Source: Straminergon stramineum (Eukaryota; Streptophyta; Bryopsida; Hypnales; Calliergonaceae). Taken from it: a DNA stretch of 64,000 nt. Position 1 is the first letter of the stretch. Every line of letters begins with the position of its first letter. A program made the position numbers and the translations under genes. The stretch spans positions 11,847,001 through 11,911,000 of the forward strand of contig OY987266.1 of assembly GCA_963920665.1 (NCBI GenBank). Direction: 5' to 3'. The notes below the pieces were generated by a model that was not told the origin of the DNA, made no database searches, and was given only the letters and a program-made list of their open reading frames with translations. Of the stretch, positions 50,285 through 62,130 are shown piece after piece.

Positions 50285-51520
50285 TGGGATTTATATAGCT
50301 GTCTCTTGAATGAATGTAAAAATCTCGGAAGAGTAATGACATTGCCTGTGCCCTTTCGGCAATAAGTTCACACTTCAAACGTCACACAGGCACAAATTAG
50401 TCCAGATACCAAGACACATTGTCATTTGGTGTACATTACCTGTGGCAGATATCGATCCTTTCGTTGCCCTGAAGGATGAAGTTTCAGGTGCCGGTGCAAT
50501 GGAACAGTGGAGACGTTCAAATAATTTCACACCATTTTTTTCAGAAATCGTAGCTGCTGTTGGTAAGCGACCTCTCTTCCGCTGGATCCAGAATCCAGAA
50601 ACCAGTATCATCAGCTCTTGTTCAACGTGTATTCGCAAAATCATGACGCTGAATAGTTTGTTAGACTAGTGCTCTGCTTCCTTGACAGGCATCCTTGATT
50701 GACAACAGGGGCTGATAAAAAACCCTAAGAGCAGTCTCACCAGTCACGATGCTCAAGCAGTAGCTATGCCATCCACTATATACCGTCATATCTGAAATCT
50801 GCAAATATTCAGCTCACGAAAAAATGCTTACCATGATAAAAATAATCCTCGGTCCTTGGTTCCACAAGAGTGCTACCATCTGAAATTCAAAATGTGTGCA
50901 TCCACGAGGGCAAGCCTCAGAGATTGACATTCTAACAAAACAAAAGACTGGAAAGAGGCAAATGTATTAACTCATTGGCTCATGCATTAAATTTCCAGAA
51001 GAGCAACAGTACGTGAGAATGAGTTCTCTGCCATTTGTCTACTGTGGTTGCTGCAATGCTGCTGTAGCGAGTTCAAGGCACAACTTCTAACTCCTGGTGT
51101 TTAGACTAGAACTGACGCACAAAACAGTCAAACAGAACTGAATAGGGGCCCAATTGATTAGAGCATGGACTCTTACACTGACCCGAACATTTCACTTCTG
51201 TCATACAATCCCTCCCGGCAACTAGCTTATCAACCATACATCAAAATAGAAATTAACCCGAAAACAAAAATAAATAAGGAGAAATAAGCAGGTTTTTAAC
51301 ACTGAATTCACCTAATCCACCACGGCAGCATATTCCTCATCAAGACTGTGAATATGTACACATGGGGATGGAATCTGGTTGTTTGTACGGTGCAAACGAC
51401 TACGTAAGTTCATCGAAATGAACTCAAAATGGGGAAGAAAAAGTCCTCTTCCGATTATTTCAGGAGCGAGCCAGAAATGTTCAACTCACTTGCAAACTGA
51501 GCGTATGTTTCTGAACACAC
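50285..51520 (-). other. 3' flank of B3 gene C
   Basis: The part 50285-50400 matches the flank of gene B-prime (AAATCTTGGGATTTAT, GGCAATAAGTTCACACTTCAAAC, CACAAATTAG), and 50590-50710 matches 4471-4600 in the orphan flank. Between them, 50400-50590 is GC-richer and holds a plus-strand open frame (50442-50669) of unknown identity. Confidence 0.55.
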
Positions 51521-52900
51521 CTAGGAAATTTTTCGAACCACGAAGAAAGATTTAGCCACAAGTGAAAACTGAAGCTCGTGGCCTTCCTTTAAGCCATTTT
51601 CCTGCACGAATTTGCTCCATGCAGAAGTAGCCAAGTATACCTTGAGTTCATCTCCTGGCCTGCGACGACAATTTAGAACATAACTTCGAGAATTTTCATG
51701 TATACCTTGGAGTTTGACAGAATCGCCAACCTGCCCGCCCTGTGTCCTTATAAAGTCCCTTGGAAACTCCTGCGTGTGTAAAGAGAAGACAAGATTCGAA
51801 TCATAGTTGGAAATTCTAAAATGGATGGAAATTTTAAGAAGTTCTAGTAGCCAAAATGACAAAAGGCAAACAATCAGGCCAAGTGAATGACTGGAGTAAT
51901 TGAGGTTGCTGGCACAGATGAAACTCACAAATTGTCCTGAATTAGTTTGTCCAGTAGATCGTTCAATGTTATAGGCCGACAGTCGTCTGGAGAAGCCAGG
52001 ATGCACGCGGGGATTTACGGTATGTTGTAATGGTGCAGGATTTCCCTCTCTTATATCCCTGGTGAAGGCCTGATGATGGTGCTCCTCCTGCTGGTGCACA
52101 GGAGAATGGAGACGGGTCTGATTGCTGGTAATTTCTTCTTCTTCTTCTTCTGGGTCAGACCTTTCTCCCTCGTTCAGAAAATATTCAGAAACATTTTCTG
52201 AGTCAGTAGCTTTTTCTTCTTCTGGGTCAGACCTTTCTCCCTCGTTCAGCAAATATTCAGAAACATTTCCTTCTTCTTCTGAGTCCAAAATCTTTTCTTC
52301 AGATTCTTCTTTTGAGTCAGACCTTCCTCCCTCGTCCGGAAAATATGGAGACCCCCAGGGTCCACGAAACATATAAACTTCAAACTCTGATCTCGCATCC
52401 TCCTTAAGCCGAAAAATCAAATAATCTCCCTCCTTGAGACGATTGTCAGCAACAAAAGCAGGCCATCCACCAACAATCTGCACTTCCACTGCTTCAAGGG
52501 ATCCCTCACTAGAGCTGAGTCGCACAAGCCATGGCCTTGAGGATCTTCCACTGGATAAATGAGTTCGAAGGATGACCCATTCTTCAATCTTTTCAGCGTT
52601 CTCTTGTACGAACTGTGTTGGTAGTGACTGCGAGAAACCAAAAATGAGCACCAAGGAATTCATTAGCACCACCGAATTGCAAATGGAAATAAGGTTTGAT
52701 AGGAAAAGTGCAACATGGATACATCAACGTACCAATTTAGCAGTTTCTCTGACTCGGGAAGTCTGAAATGCTGTCTCTGGGAGGGACCTCATAAAGTGGA
52801 TGCTTCCCGAGCGTTGCATCTGTGTTAGAACATCAGATATGTGGGTCACCTGCTGCTGCTTATTTGAAGGCCTCGAAATCGGCTCGGGTTTTGGATTCAT
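51521..52900 (-). CDS. Two-B3-domain (REM-type) transcription factor, gene C
   Basis: Predicted 371-residue nuclear protein in three coding exons on the minus strand: 52900-52733, 52627-51929 and 51769-51521, with GTACGT, CGCAG, GTGAGT and CGCAG boundaries, phase 0. The first B3 spans about residues 25-145 (QRSGSIHFMRSLPETAF, KIEEWVILRTHLS, RPWLVRL, NRLKEGDYLIFRL). The linker is strongly acidic and holds an internal duplication of NVSEYLLNEGERSDPEEE (copies near 52290 and 52220). The second B3 is residues 290-371, ending KSFFVVRKIS. Intron 2 is 159 nt, a multiple of three, with no in-frame stop, so an intron-retaining transcript would encode a 424-residue protein with a hydrophobic insert between the domains. 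Closest to gene A by its 3' flank. Confidence 0.88.
52141..52330 (-). repeat. Duplicated acidic module in the linker of B3 gene C
   Basis: Two near-identical coding copies of NVSEY.LNEGERSDPEEE, the second followed by a GAA-rich run (poly-Glu), plus a related third degenerate copy (DEGGRSDSKEE) upstream. The CTTCTTCTT pattern seen on the plus strand shows a slippage-prone origin. Confidence 0.8.
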
Positions 52901-54529
52901 GTTGCAGAAGGCTATCAGTGTGAGAATCACACCCCAAAAGCCTGGATACACAGCAAATTAAAGACATTTGACGTCCCTTTAGTATCGCATTCCTACTGAT
53001 GTACTCAAGAATTTCGGAGAGCTTTACTACGCTGCACTTAGTGCTTCTTAACCATATAATTCCAAGAGGGCCCGAGTATTACAGAATAGAATACTTCAAA
53101 TAGTAAAGTCTGTCAATCTTCTGAAGTTCAAGTGTCTCTAAGGAATCAACTAAAAATGTAGCCTAGAGAAAAATTGAACTATGACAGTATGACAATAATT
53201 GAAAAGAATCTATATGCCACATATTGATCAAAAGTTTGGATGCAATGAAAGATCCTTATGCTCAACTCTTTAAGATAGCAAAGGATGGACAACACACTTA
53301 CAAAAAGTGTAATGTATTAGTTGCTAACAGACTTAAAGAAGTGAAATTGTATTGGCGTAAGGTTCTAAAAGTATAATATTCACTATTGGTACATTGAAGG
53401 ATAGGGCACGCACTTTTATGTTTATAAACCCTTTCAAAATTGAAAACTATTTAGCAACTCCTATCCTTGTACATAAACCACAAGCAAGTACAAGTGCATC
53501 AATATGACTACACCTAGAGGCCACAACAACAACAAAAGATCCACATTAAACCCTAAAATAACAAACTACTAGTGAAAGAATATAGGAAGTTGCTTCTCAC
53601 CGCCGGAAAAATTTGTCAATGTTCTTTCCACTCTAATTCTTGCCTCGCTTATTGGTGCCACCGCACCTTGTGCAATGTTCTAATTAATCCTATGGTTTCC
53701 TATCCAGAAACAAAATCTAATTCTGCATGAAGAGTTGTAAGAAGCCTAATCTTACATATTGCTACATTATTTCAAAAGAAAACCAGAAGAGTAACTACAA
53801 TAGGGCTGCAAAAGGACAAGCAAAGCAAAGGATGCGAAGCGAATGGAGTTGAAATCGATTGCGAGAAGAAGACAAGGATGCAACAACGCAAATGGACAAA
53901 GGAGGGGGTGAGTGGTAGGGTTCACTTGAGGAAGTTCACTAACCCGCTAACCCGCTAACCCTAAGTTTGGTTTCTATGAGAAAGGTATTCTAAGGGGGGT
54001 ATTTTTGCACCAACTATTTGTATTGCCTTTAGTTTGAAAACAATACCTATCATCAACACTTTAAAGTTTGTTATCCTAATTGAAAAATAACTCACACCTT
54101 ATTCATTCAAATTATAAACTACAATTGCTGGTCATATTAAATTTTACAATTAATTTAGTGTTGGAATCATATATTTTTACCTCAACTAGGTTAAAAATCA
54201 CTTAGTGTTTACACTATTATACTTTTTTGTTTATGTCAAGGAAAAGACTCCATACAAATGTAATGATAATTAACAAGTTTAACATGGCATAGTATTTGAA
54301 TGCACAATCAAAAGATACTAGAATAATGTGCATACATATATACTTACAAGTATATGTATCTTCATCTATAAATGTGCATTTTTTGAATATATCCATATTC
54401 ATACATTTTTTTTTTTTCTATATATGTATGAATTCCAATGTATTAGATACTTAAGGAAGAAGTGGCCCCTTTATCCAAGATTACATGATAGCTATTTTGA
54501 TTTGAATCAGCACAAGGAACATGATAATT
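52901..54529. other. 5' flank of B3 gene C and spacer
   Basis: It probably contains the 5' UTR exon and promoter of gene C; the in-frame ATG at 52951 could be an alternative start. No gene in the remainder. Confidence 0.4.
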
Positions 54530-54911
54530 TATCACTCTCATATGAAATGCAATATTAATATTGCATTTTGGGACTCCATATTATATATTTATATGCATTT
54601 TGGATGCCTAAACCATGATATAATTCTATAATTTCTAAAATTCCCTAAATTTTGGGTCTTTAGTGTTGATTTGAGTTCATCAAAGAGAAATGGAATTGCA
54701 ATTGGTCTTCGAAAGTTTGCAACTAGTTGCAAGTGCATACTACATTCATCTTTTCAATGTATTTTGTTTCATCGAATTTTGAAATGAATAAATAAAACTA
54801 TTAATAGCTATAATAGTTGCAAGTATTTTTTCAAAGTCAATAACCTTTTATAACTTTGAATTTTTATTCAACAATAATACCTTTTTTTTGGTTATGTGTA
54901 AATTTTCACAT

Positions 54912-54949
<38 letters not shown>

Positions 54950-55110
54950 TATTTTAGACTTGCATTGTCATCTAGAAGACAAAAAATAATGGAAAAATAT
55001 AAGGTTAATAAGAAATTTTTGAAAATCTACTTTGCATTGATGGCGTATCTACAAGATCACTAGAAAATAGCAAAGAAATATAAGCTTTGGGCTCTTTTTT
55101 GTAACATAGT
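54530..55110 (-). pseudogene. Second orphan B3-unit 3' flank
   Basis: Bases 54597-54720 match module X (TTTTGGATGCCTAAACCATGA, GTGTTGATTTGAGTTCATCA). Bases 54950-55110 match 39080-39250 (GACTTGCATTG, ATAATGGAAAAATA, TAATAAGAAATTTTTGAAAA, AAAAATAGCAAAGAA-like). They occur in the same order as in the gene B-prime unit. The gene that should follow to the right is absent. A TA microsatellite (54914-54947) has expanded inside. Confidence 0.55.
54914..54947. repeat. (TA)n microsatellite
   Basis: A pure TA run of about 34 bp. Confidence 0.95.
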
Positions 55111-56237
55111 TGGTATACAAGGATAATTCATTCAAATATATTTTGAACCAATTTTTAATTGACAATTTTTTTTTGTGTATGAAATTGTTAAATTGCTATA
55201 AAATCATTAGAAATAATTGTCTTTCGGATGAAAGTGAAAATCTTGAATGAGTGAGCATATTTCTTGATATTTTATGTATTTCATTCATATGATTGGATAT
55301 AAATAACTTCATCAGTCCTCTGAAGATCTGCTTCTATACTTTACAAAACAACTAAAATAAAATGCCTTGTTTGTGGATGAAAACACCAATTTGTCCTAAT
55401 ACTAAAACTGAAATTGTAGTATTATTTTGAATAAGTGCAAGTTGGAACATTATTTTATTGTACAAATTTTCACAAAAATGAAATTTAAGGTGACTCTAGT
55501 TTTCTAAATTGATACTAATTTCCTCCAATTATAGGTAGATCAATGCATACTTATTTGTCCTTATATTGCTTGTTACAAAATGAACTTACATACAAATATA
55601 ATCTTTTACTCTTAAGTTATATTTTTTACTCTTGTATGTGTATTGTCTTACAATAAAAATTGAATTTAGTCTCACCTATACTAACTACTTACTCAATGAT
55701 ATAATGTTTTAAAGGTGATTAATATTCTACCAAAAGCATAGATATCAAAACTACTAAAAGAGGAGGATTCCGAGTGACACAAATGGTAAACATCAAGAAT
55801 AAAAAATGATAGCATTCTTGAATCAATTAGTGTAAGTGACACTAAATATAATTTTCAGTGTAGTATTATTTATATTGAAGTGTCTACACAGATATCTCTA
55901 CTAAAAAAATTCCTCTTAATTTTCATATCTAAGTTCATTTTCTAACATGCACTAAGGTGGATACACCCCAAATTGCATTGTGCCTAAAACCACCATCATC
56001 ACTTTGTGTACATCTCCAAAATCAATATGTACCTACATTGAAGAAATGATTTTAGAACATCTACCTAAATAACCTTTGATCCTTCATAACTTTTGCATAC
56101 GGGATCCAAATGTTGTCTTCTTTGGTGTGTTTGAACTTCCTTTCACTTGCCTACAAGAAGATATGAAAATTTGTCCAGTCTAATAAAAATAACTATAGTA
56201 GAACCACCCATTAATAGCTAGGCCCCATAGACCATAT
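55111..56237. other. AT-rich spacer left of the hAT element
   Basis: No gene recognised. It ends at the target site of the hAT insertion. Confidence 0.5.
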
Positions 56238-56245
56238 ATAGGTAA

Positions 56246-56640
56246 CAGGGCTTTTTTTTTTGGCGATAAAAAGCCAGTTTGCACCATAATTTCCGATCTG
56301 GCGAATTGACAGTTTAATAAAGCCTGTCAGAAACCGCCCCCCTTCGCCGCGTTGGCTGCTCTTGTGCATTGGGCGGCGCCAGGTGGTGCTTGTCTTCTCA
56401 GTATTGTATCTCCGTGTCGCCCGCGGGTTCAGGGTTTAGCTCCCTCCGCCGTGTGATTATCGCCCACTCCCTCCTCTGAACGCACTCAGTTTTGTGATCT
56501 CCTCGCCTGTTGAATGTACTTGGAGCTGCAATTATCGCCCGCAATTGCGCTCAGGAAGTTGCTGATGTCGCCACGACCTTCAGAGAGAGTGGCAATTACT
56601 TCGCCACTTGAGTTTTAGGGTTGAGGAGACTATCGCCATA
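56246..56640. promoter_or_regulatory. Left subterminal TCGCC repeat array of the hAT element
   Basis: Ten TCGCC/GGCGA motifs in about 395 bp; the first two, next to the terminus, are GGCGA and the other eight are TCGCC. In well-studied hAT elements short subterminal repeats bind the transposase, so this is the probable binding region. It is also GC-rich relative to its surroundings and must contain the transposase promoter. Confidence 0.6.
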
Positions 56641-56717
56641 ATTCTGCAACGTAGTGGTCTTCACATCTTACATTGCTTTGGTGCCAACATAGGGGGAGCG
56701 CGAGGTTTTATTGCGAC

Positions 56718-56801
56718 GTGAGTGTTCAATTCTAGGGAGTGATCAATCCCATGCTTAGATTTCTAAATGCATGTTTTGAAAATTTAATGTTCATTGTGTA
56801 G
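56718..56801 (+). other. Possible 5' UTR intron of the hAT transposase
   Basis: A GTGAGT donor at 56718 and a TTGTGTAG acceptor ending at 56801. It lies upstream of the first in-frame ATG of the long exon. Based on splice-site consensus only. Confidence 0.35.
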
Positions 56802-57019
56802 GACGTCTAGGAAATGGAGGTGCTGCGCCTTCATGAGTTTTGGGTTCTTTGCAACCATGCAGTAAAGTTTAAAGGAACGCCATTGCTCTGGGTTTTGCAT
56901 GCAATGACATTGCTGGCTTGGTCCTTCTGTATGTTTCATGAGTGTGCATGTTTCTTTTGTATTTGCTTTGTTGTGGCGCTTGATCTGTTTGAATTTGTTT
57001 TCACTGATCGGTTTGGAGG

Positions 57020-60000
57020 ATGGGGGAAGGTGACGAAGACTTTGCAGATAAGGTGGTACGTGCTGCCAATCTCGCACAAGAGGCCAAGAAGAAAGCGGAG
57101 CAAGTAGCCTCCGAGGCCTTGGCATTGGCACGGAAGGAGATCAAACGAAAAGGCAAACTCGTGGACCTGAGGCGAGCAGAGACAGCAAAGAAAACAATGC
57201 GGTCTTACTTTCAATCGAGCCGTGGCTCTCGGGGGGGGCAACCATTAGCGATGGTCTTTGACGGCATGCTCCCAGAGGTGCCTGGAGCAGAGCCTCAGTC
57301 AAATGACGAATACCCCAGCAGTGACGAGAGTCGCCTACGTAGATCACAAGCGGAGCGCAATACAGTGTCCATTGACACTACCTTCATTCACGGTTCCTCT
57401 TCAGCCCCGGGAGACATGCGAGTATTGAGTAGCAAGTCCCCGCTCATTACAATTTCATCAGAATCAGATGCTCTAGACAACACTAATTTGGTCGAAGTGA
57501 AGGATTCCAGTGACGGATATGAGGACGATTCAGACTTTCAGACGCCACCTTCGAAGAAGGACAAGAGCTCCCGCTCCAAATCCGAGAGCAGGCGATCTCA
57601 AGACCAGAAGAGATATGATCGCCACAGAAAATTCCAAACCTTGTGGGCAGCCAAACTTCCTTGGGCTGAGGGCATTATGGCTGCAGATGGAATCCTACAT
57701 ATGGTTAAGTGCAAGGTGTGTACTGCGATTGACAGGAAACCGTGTATAATGGCACCCAAGTCTGATACGTTGTTTAAGCACGATGGAAAGAGGATTGCTA
57801 GAAAGGATCTCCCTCAATTGAAAGTGAAGGCAGGCGAGCAGTATATTGCCACGCAATGTAAACACCGCAAGAACATGAGACTCTACGCAGCACGTCCGCC
57901 ACCAACAGTCCTTCAACAAATCAACCATTGCACAACGATGGAAGCTCGCAAGAAAAGGGTTCAATTCGCCACCCTTTTCCAACTTTTGAGTGAAGGTCGT
58001 CCCATGGTTGAATATGAGTCCCGCATCCATCTCTATAAACTTTTGAACGTACCTGATCTACCATCTGCTCATTGGTGTGATAACTCAGGATGGGTGATGG
58101 CAGGTTACATGTACAAACAAGTCATGAGTGAGATGAAGAGGTTGATAGGGGCTTCACGCTACTTTGCTGTTACAGTCGATGAAGTCACTGCTGTCGATAA
58201 TACTAGCTATTTGTCTGTCCATGTCTATATCGTGCAAGACTGGGTCCGCATTCCCCTGCTTGTGTCTCTGGAGCGTGTTGAATGTACCCCAAATGCCAAC
58301 AATCTCACGAAACTCATCATGGATGCTGTGAGTTGTGGAGGTGGATTGGATAACGAAAACATAGCCCGCAAGCTATTAAGTTTCGGAGCAGATGGGGCAT
58401 CAACGTTGCAGGGTTCTAGGGGTGGTGTGACCATGCAGGTCAAAGAAAAGTATGCTCCTTTCATGATGGGAGTGCATTGTGTTGCACACTGCTGCAACTT
58501 GGCATTTAAAGCCTTGTCTGGCCTTGGAATTTTTGCTGACATCGAGAAAGTACTAGCTGTGACACATGCATATTTCTGTAAGAGTCCGAAACGATTTTCA
58601 GAATTCAAACAACTAGCTGAGTTGACCGAAACCAAAGGCTTGAAGATGTTATGAAATGTCCAAACCAGATGGGTTAGTCTCATCGAACCCTTACACAGAC
58701 TATTATCTGAGTACCGCACTTTAATCTACAAAATGACGGCAGATTTGGGGGAGAATGTAAAGGCTGAGGTAAGCACTTCTAACTTCTGTCAGCCTTTTGC
58801 ATCTTATTCTCTGAATATCATTTTTTGCTTTTTTAGATTTTGGTTGTGGCATTACGGCTTTGGTGCTTTATTTGCATCTGTAAACCACATAAATTCTATA
58901 TGTGAATTATGTACGTAATTGTTAGCTTGAATTCGTTCATGTATACTTTTGCTTTCATAAGTATTGACTTTGTTGCATTGTGGTTTAGGCTTGCCTGGTT
59001 CTACTACTTGATCCTTATTCATTGCTGGGAATGTGTGCCCTACTGCCACTACTTGAGGCAATCGATACATTGGTGAACTTTGCACAGAAAAGGGACGTGT
59101 ACATATGTGACTTTGTAGCGGCAGTGAAAATTTGTCAAGGATTGCTATACAGAATGTACGAAGACAAGGGCACATCGTTTAGCACGGACGAATTTTGGAG
59201 TTTCAACAATCTTCTAGACTGCAGTCACGAGCAGATCCATATCAAATGGCTTACGGATCTCAATGACAACTCTGTTGTTCTATCATTTGTTTGTCACGGT
59301 GAACAGATCCATGCGGAGCACAAGGGAGGGCCAGTGGATCGCAATGTTTGGACTTCTCTACTTGGCCGAGTAAAGGCTGAATGCACAAGTGAGTGTTGTT
59401 TGGCAAATTTGGCTTTGTTGTGTCATTCTATGAATTCTTCAAAATTTGTTGATTGTGTCATCCCTTGACTTTGACGTGGTATGCTTTGCATTATACTATG
59501 TTCATGATCATTGTTTGTTTGCATGATGTGTAGCTATTTGAATGTATTGTCATTCATGTTGCTTGCTCTATTGTTCATGTGGTCTTTCATGCAATGTATT
59601 GTGCTCTAACAGTGTAGTAATTTGTATATGTGTAGGTGCCGCAAAGATGCTCATAGAAGAGCTAGACGACAGATTTCCACAACACCATGTCATGAATGCG
59701 TTTGGGATATTGTATCCTCAATATTGGTGCCAAGGCAGTGCAGAGGAGATGTTTGACAAGCATCTTCGCACTCTTATGGATGCATACGGGCATGGAAAAA
59801 TTCTAGGCGAAGGTGACAAAAAGATGTTGATCCCTCCACTCATAGACCGGGAAGCACTCATTTCTCAACGTGCTCTCTTCAAGACATGTATGAAATCAAA
59901 TTCACGTCCTGCCATGCTACCTCCACACGATGTCAATCCCTTGACAAAAGTGTGGCGGGTACTTGATAGCAACAATAATTTGACGCAAAACTTTGGCGAG

Positions 60001-60240
60001 TTTTTAAAGCTGGCAGAAATGGCAATTGTCCATGTCATCGGTTCAGTGGAAGATGAGCGCATTTTCTCTAGTGTTGGCTTTCTAAAATCCAAACTCAGAA
60101 ACAATCTAGATGAGCACATCCAAATTGTCCTTGGAATGTATTCTCAACATATCTATAGCCTAGAGAACTTCCCTTACCAAGCTGTGTTTGATGAATGGTT
60201 TGTCTCAGGTGGACGAGGGAGGTACTTAGCCAGTGTTTAG
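57020..60240 (+). pseudogene. hAT transposase, three exons, one in-frame TGA
   Basis: Exons 57020-58768, 58989-59388 and 59636-60240 (donors GTAAGC and GTGAGT; acceptors TTTAG and TGTAG) join to a 917-residue frame. The N-terminus is a charged coiled-coil-like stretch, followed by a Ser/Asp-rich region. A Cys/His finger of BED type lies at about 228-300 (KCKVC, later QCKHRK). The RNase H-like core has FAVTVDEVT with Asp near residue 387, FGADGAST with Asp near 458, and HCVAHCCNLAF. The C-terminal dimerisation region (about 835-900) has SVEDERIFSSVGFLKSKLRN. Codon 545 (58652-58654) is TGA where the frame continues into NVQTRWVSLIEPL, a conserved TRW block. A CGA-to-TGA change (a C-to-T transition at a CpG) explains it. 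Everything else is open, so inactivation is recent. If the stop is a sequencing error, the element is potentially active. Confidence 0.9.
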
Positions 60241-60899
60241 GGTGTAGGTCGGAGTAGCTTACCTAGCAAATCAGAAGGTAGTCCATTTTTCACTTTGGCA
60301 GCAATAGTTTGCAAGATCTCAATGTTCTAGATATTCGGCAGGTGAAGGTTAGGTTCTTACTCTTATTCTTCAAAGACCCCATTTGCATGATTTTTGGGCT
60401 GCTGTGGGTTGTAAGGATGTTTTGTGCATTTTTGTTTATGACTTCGCATAATACTGCAAATCATGGTGAATTTATTAGTTATCACTCAATACTCACAGTT
60501 GTAGTCTTATTGATCATGTTATTGCTGACATACTTGGCAATGTGGATATTGTCTTAGTTTCTTTCTCACAATTGACTTTTGCATAGGAGGGTGTCGGAGT
60601 GGGTGCAGGTCTCTGTGGAATCTAATACATGTCAAAAATGTCTTCAATTAATTTGTGCTATTTAATTCCTGTAATTACTTCACTAACTTGCACGTCGGAG
60701 GGGGTTGGGGAGGCACAGGATCAAGTTCGCTTTTACTTGAAGGCACAAATTTACAGAATTGCAAAAACAATTCTCTTCTAGGCAGATTCAGGACTTTGAA
60801 GGACAACCAGTGTTGTTTTTGTAAGTAGGCTTTCTAAACTTCTTTAGTTAATTGCATGTTTAACTTCCTAAGTTAATGAGCCTCATGCATTAGCATCTT
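60241..60899 (+). other. 3' UTR and internal non-coding part of the hAT element
   Basis: Between the transposase stop and the right subterminal array. The open frame 60309-60557 is hydrophobic and AT-rich and I do not accept it as a gene. Confidence 0.45.
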
Positions 60900-61219
60900 G
60901 GTCCTTGAAGCCCTCCTTCGCCATGTGAGTGTAAGCTGCCCTCAACTTCCTCGCCACTGTGACGCCAATATTTTTTCCCACATCGCCATTCTACTTTCCT
61001 GGAATTGCTGAAATCGCCTGTAATTCTTTTTGCAATCACTAGTGATCGCCAAAATAAAAATGGAATCCTATAAAGAGTTCGCCCACTTTTTTGTTTGTAA
61101 AAGGACCCCTTTCGCCATCTGCCACCTTCATCATTTTCATTCAAATCGCCACTTCAGCACTCCTAGAGAATTTCATATAGCCTTTCCATTCATTTCAAAA
61201 AAGTGAAAAAAAAGCCCTG
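60900..61219. promoter_or_regulatory. Right subterminal TCGCC repeat array of the hAT element
   Basis: Eight TCGCC motifs (most TCGCCA) in about 320 bp before the right terminus, on the same strand as most of the left-end motifs. Probable transposase-binding sites by analogy with other hAT elements. Confidence 0.6.
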
Positions 61220-61227
61220 ATAGGTAA

Positions 61228-62130
61228 TAGGAAATTCAACAAAGATTGATAACTAACTAATAATTTTTTGGTTTCCCACCATCTTCTAGCCATCATTGTT
61301 ATGACACATGCACTTCATTTCGAGAGCCAAATTAGTTTTCCGATGAGCAGTGATGGAAGAATCTATTTATTGGGGATGGATATAGGCCAAATTTTGGCTT
61401 CTAAAATTCATAACAATTTGAATTTATGGAAAAAAATTATGAAAATTTGACAACATTCATCATTTCTATCTCTCTACAAGGCAAAAGAAATTAACATTGC
61501 CTTCTATAGAATGCTTAAGTGGTTGGTAATGGGTGGTTCTACCATAGTTGCACTAGCAAAAAGTGTCGGTTTGGGGGGTACCCAACATATTACAAGGTTA
61601 ACCCCTAAACGACAAACTAGTCACCACGGGGAAAAGGCGGGGTGCGTACTGTTGATTTTGCACTATTTGACCAGTGTTGTGGAAGCCTGCATTCCTCGTT
61701 GCCCTCATGAAAATTGTAGAAGGGTAGCCTACGACCTAACACCGTGCATGGGTATTTTTGTGTTGTGTTCTCAATGTCCATGCTCCCTAAAATTATGAAT
61801 GCATCCAAATTACACTATTTTTGGCCCTCCATAATGCAGCACATCTCCACGATTGTGTTAGTAAAATAATGGATGAAAAAATGCATTCCTACATCCAATA
61901 GATTAGCTTCTTGTTATTCATTGGACGAAAAACGTCCGCATTGGCGTTTATGGGTTAAATCAGTGTACAACTTCCTATTGTAGTGGGAATAGGTATCATT
62001 GCACCTCAATTTAGAAATCAATCACTTGGAAAATTGTATCGAAAACAGAGTTCTGTGAGGACGAATAAATTTCTTTGTGATCGAAACCTGGAATTCGTCA
62101 AAGAACATCTGAACGGTTACTTACTAGTCA
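61228..62130. other. Spacer between the hAT element and the TAXIMIN gene
   Basis: No gene supported; the open frame 61511-61798 has no recognisable domain. Sequence becomes markedly GC-richer from about 62140. Confidence 0.45.

Larger units (their letters stand above)
56238..61227 (+). mobile_element. Complete hAT-superfamily transposon with 8-bp target duplication
   Basis: The element body is 56246-61219 (4974 bp), bounded by the exact 8-bp duplication ATAGGTAA at 56238-56245 and 61220-61227. The terminal inverted repeats are CAGGGCTTTTTTTTT on the left and its complement AAAAAAAAGCCCTG on the right, with the CAGGG start usual for hAT elements. Both subterminal regions are studded with TCGCC motifs. 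The interior encodes one transposase on the plus strand with plant-type introns. The perfect target duplication and near-intact gene point to a recent insertion. It is the likely autonomous type of its family, apart from one nonsense change. Confidence 0.95.

Noticed and set aside
56784..57241. Minus-strand open frames over the start of the hAT transposase
   Set aside because: Antisense to a clearly coding exon and without domains.
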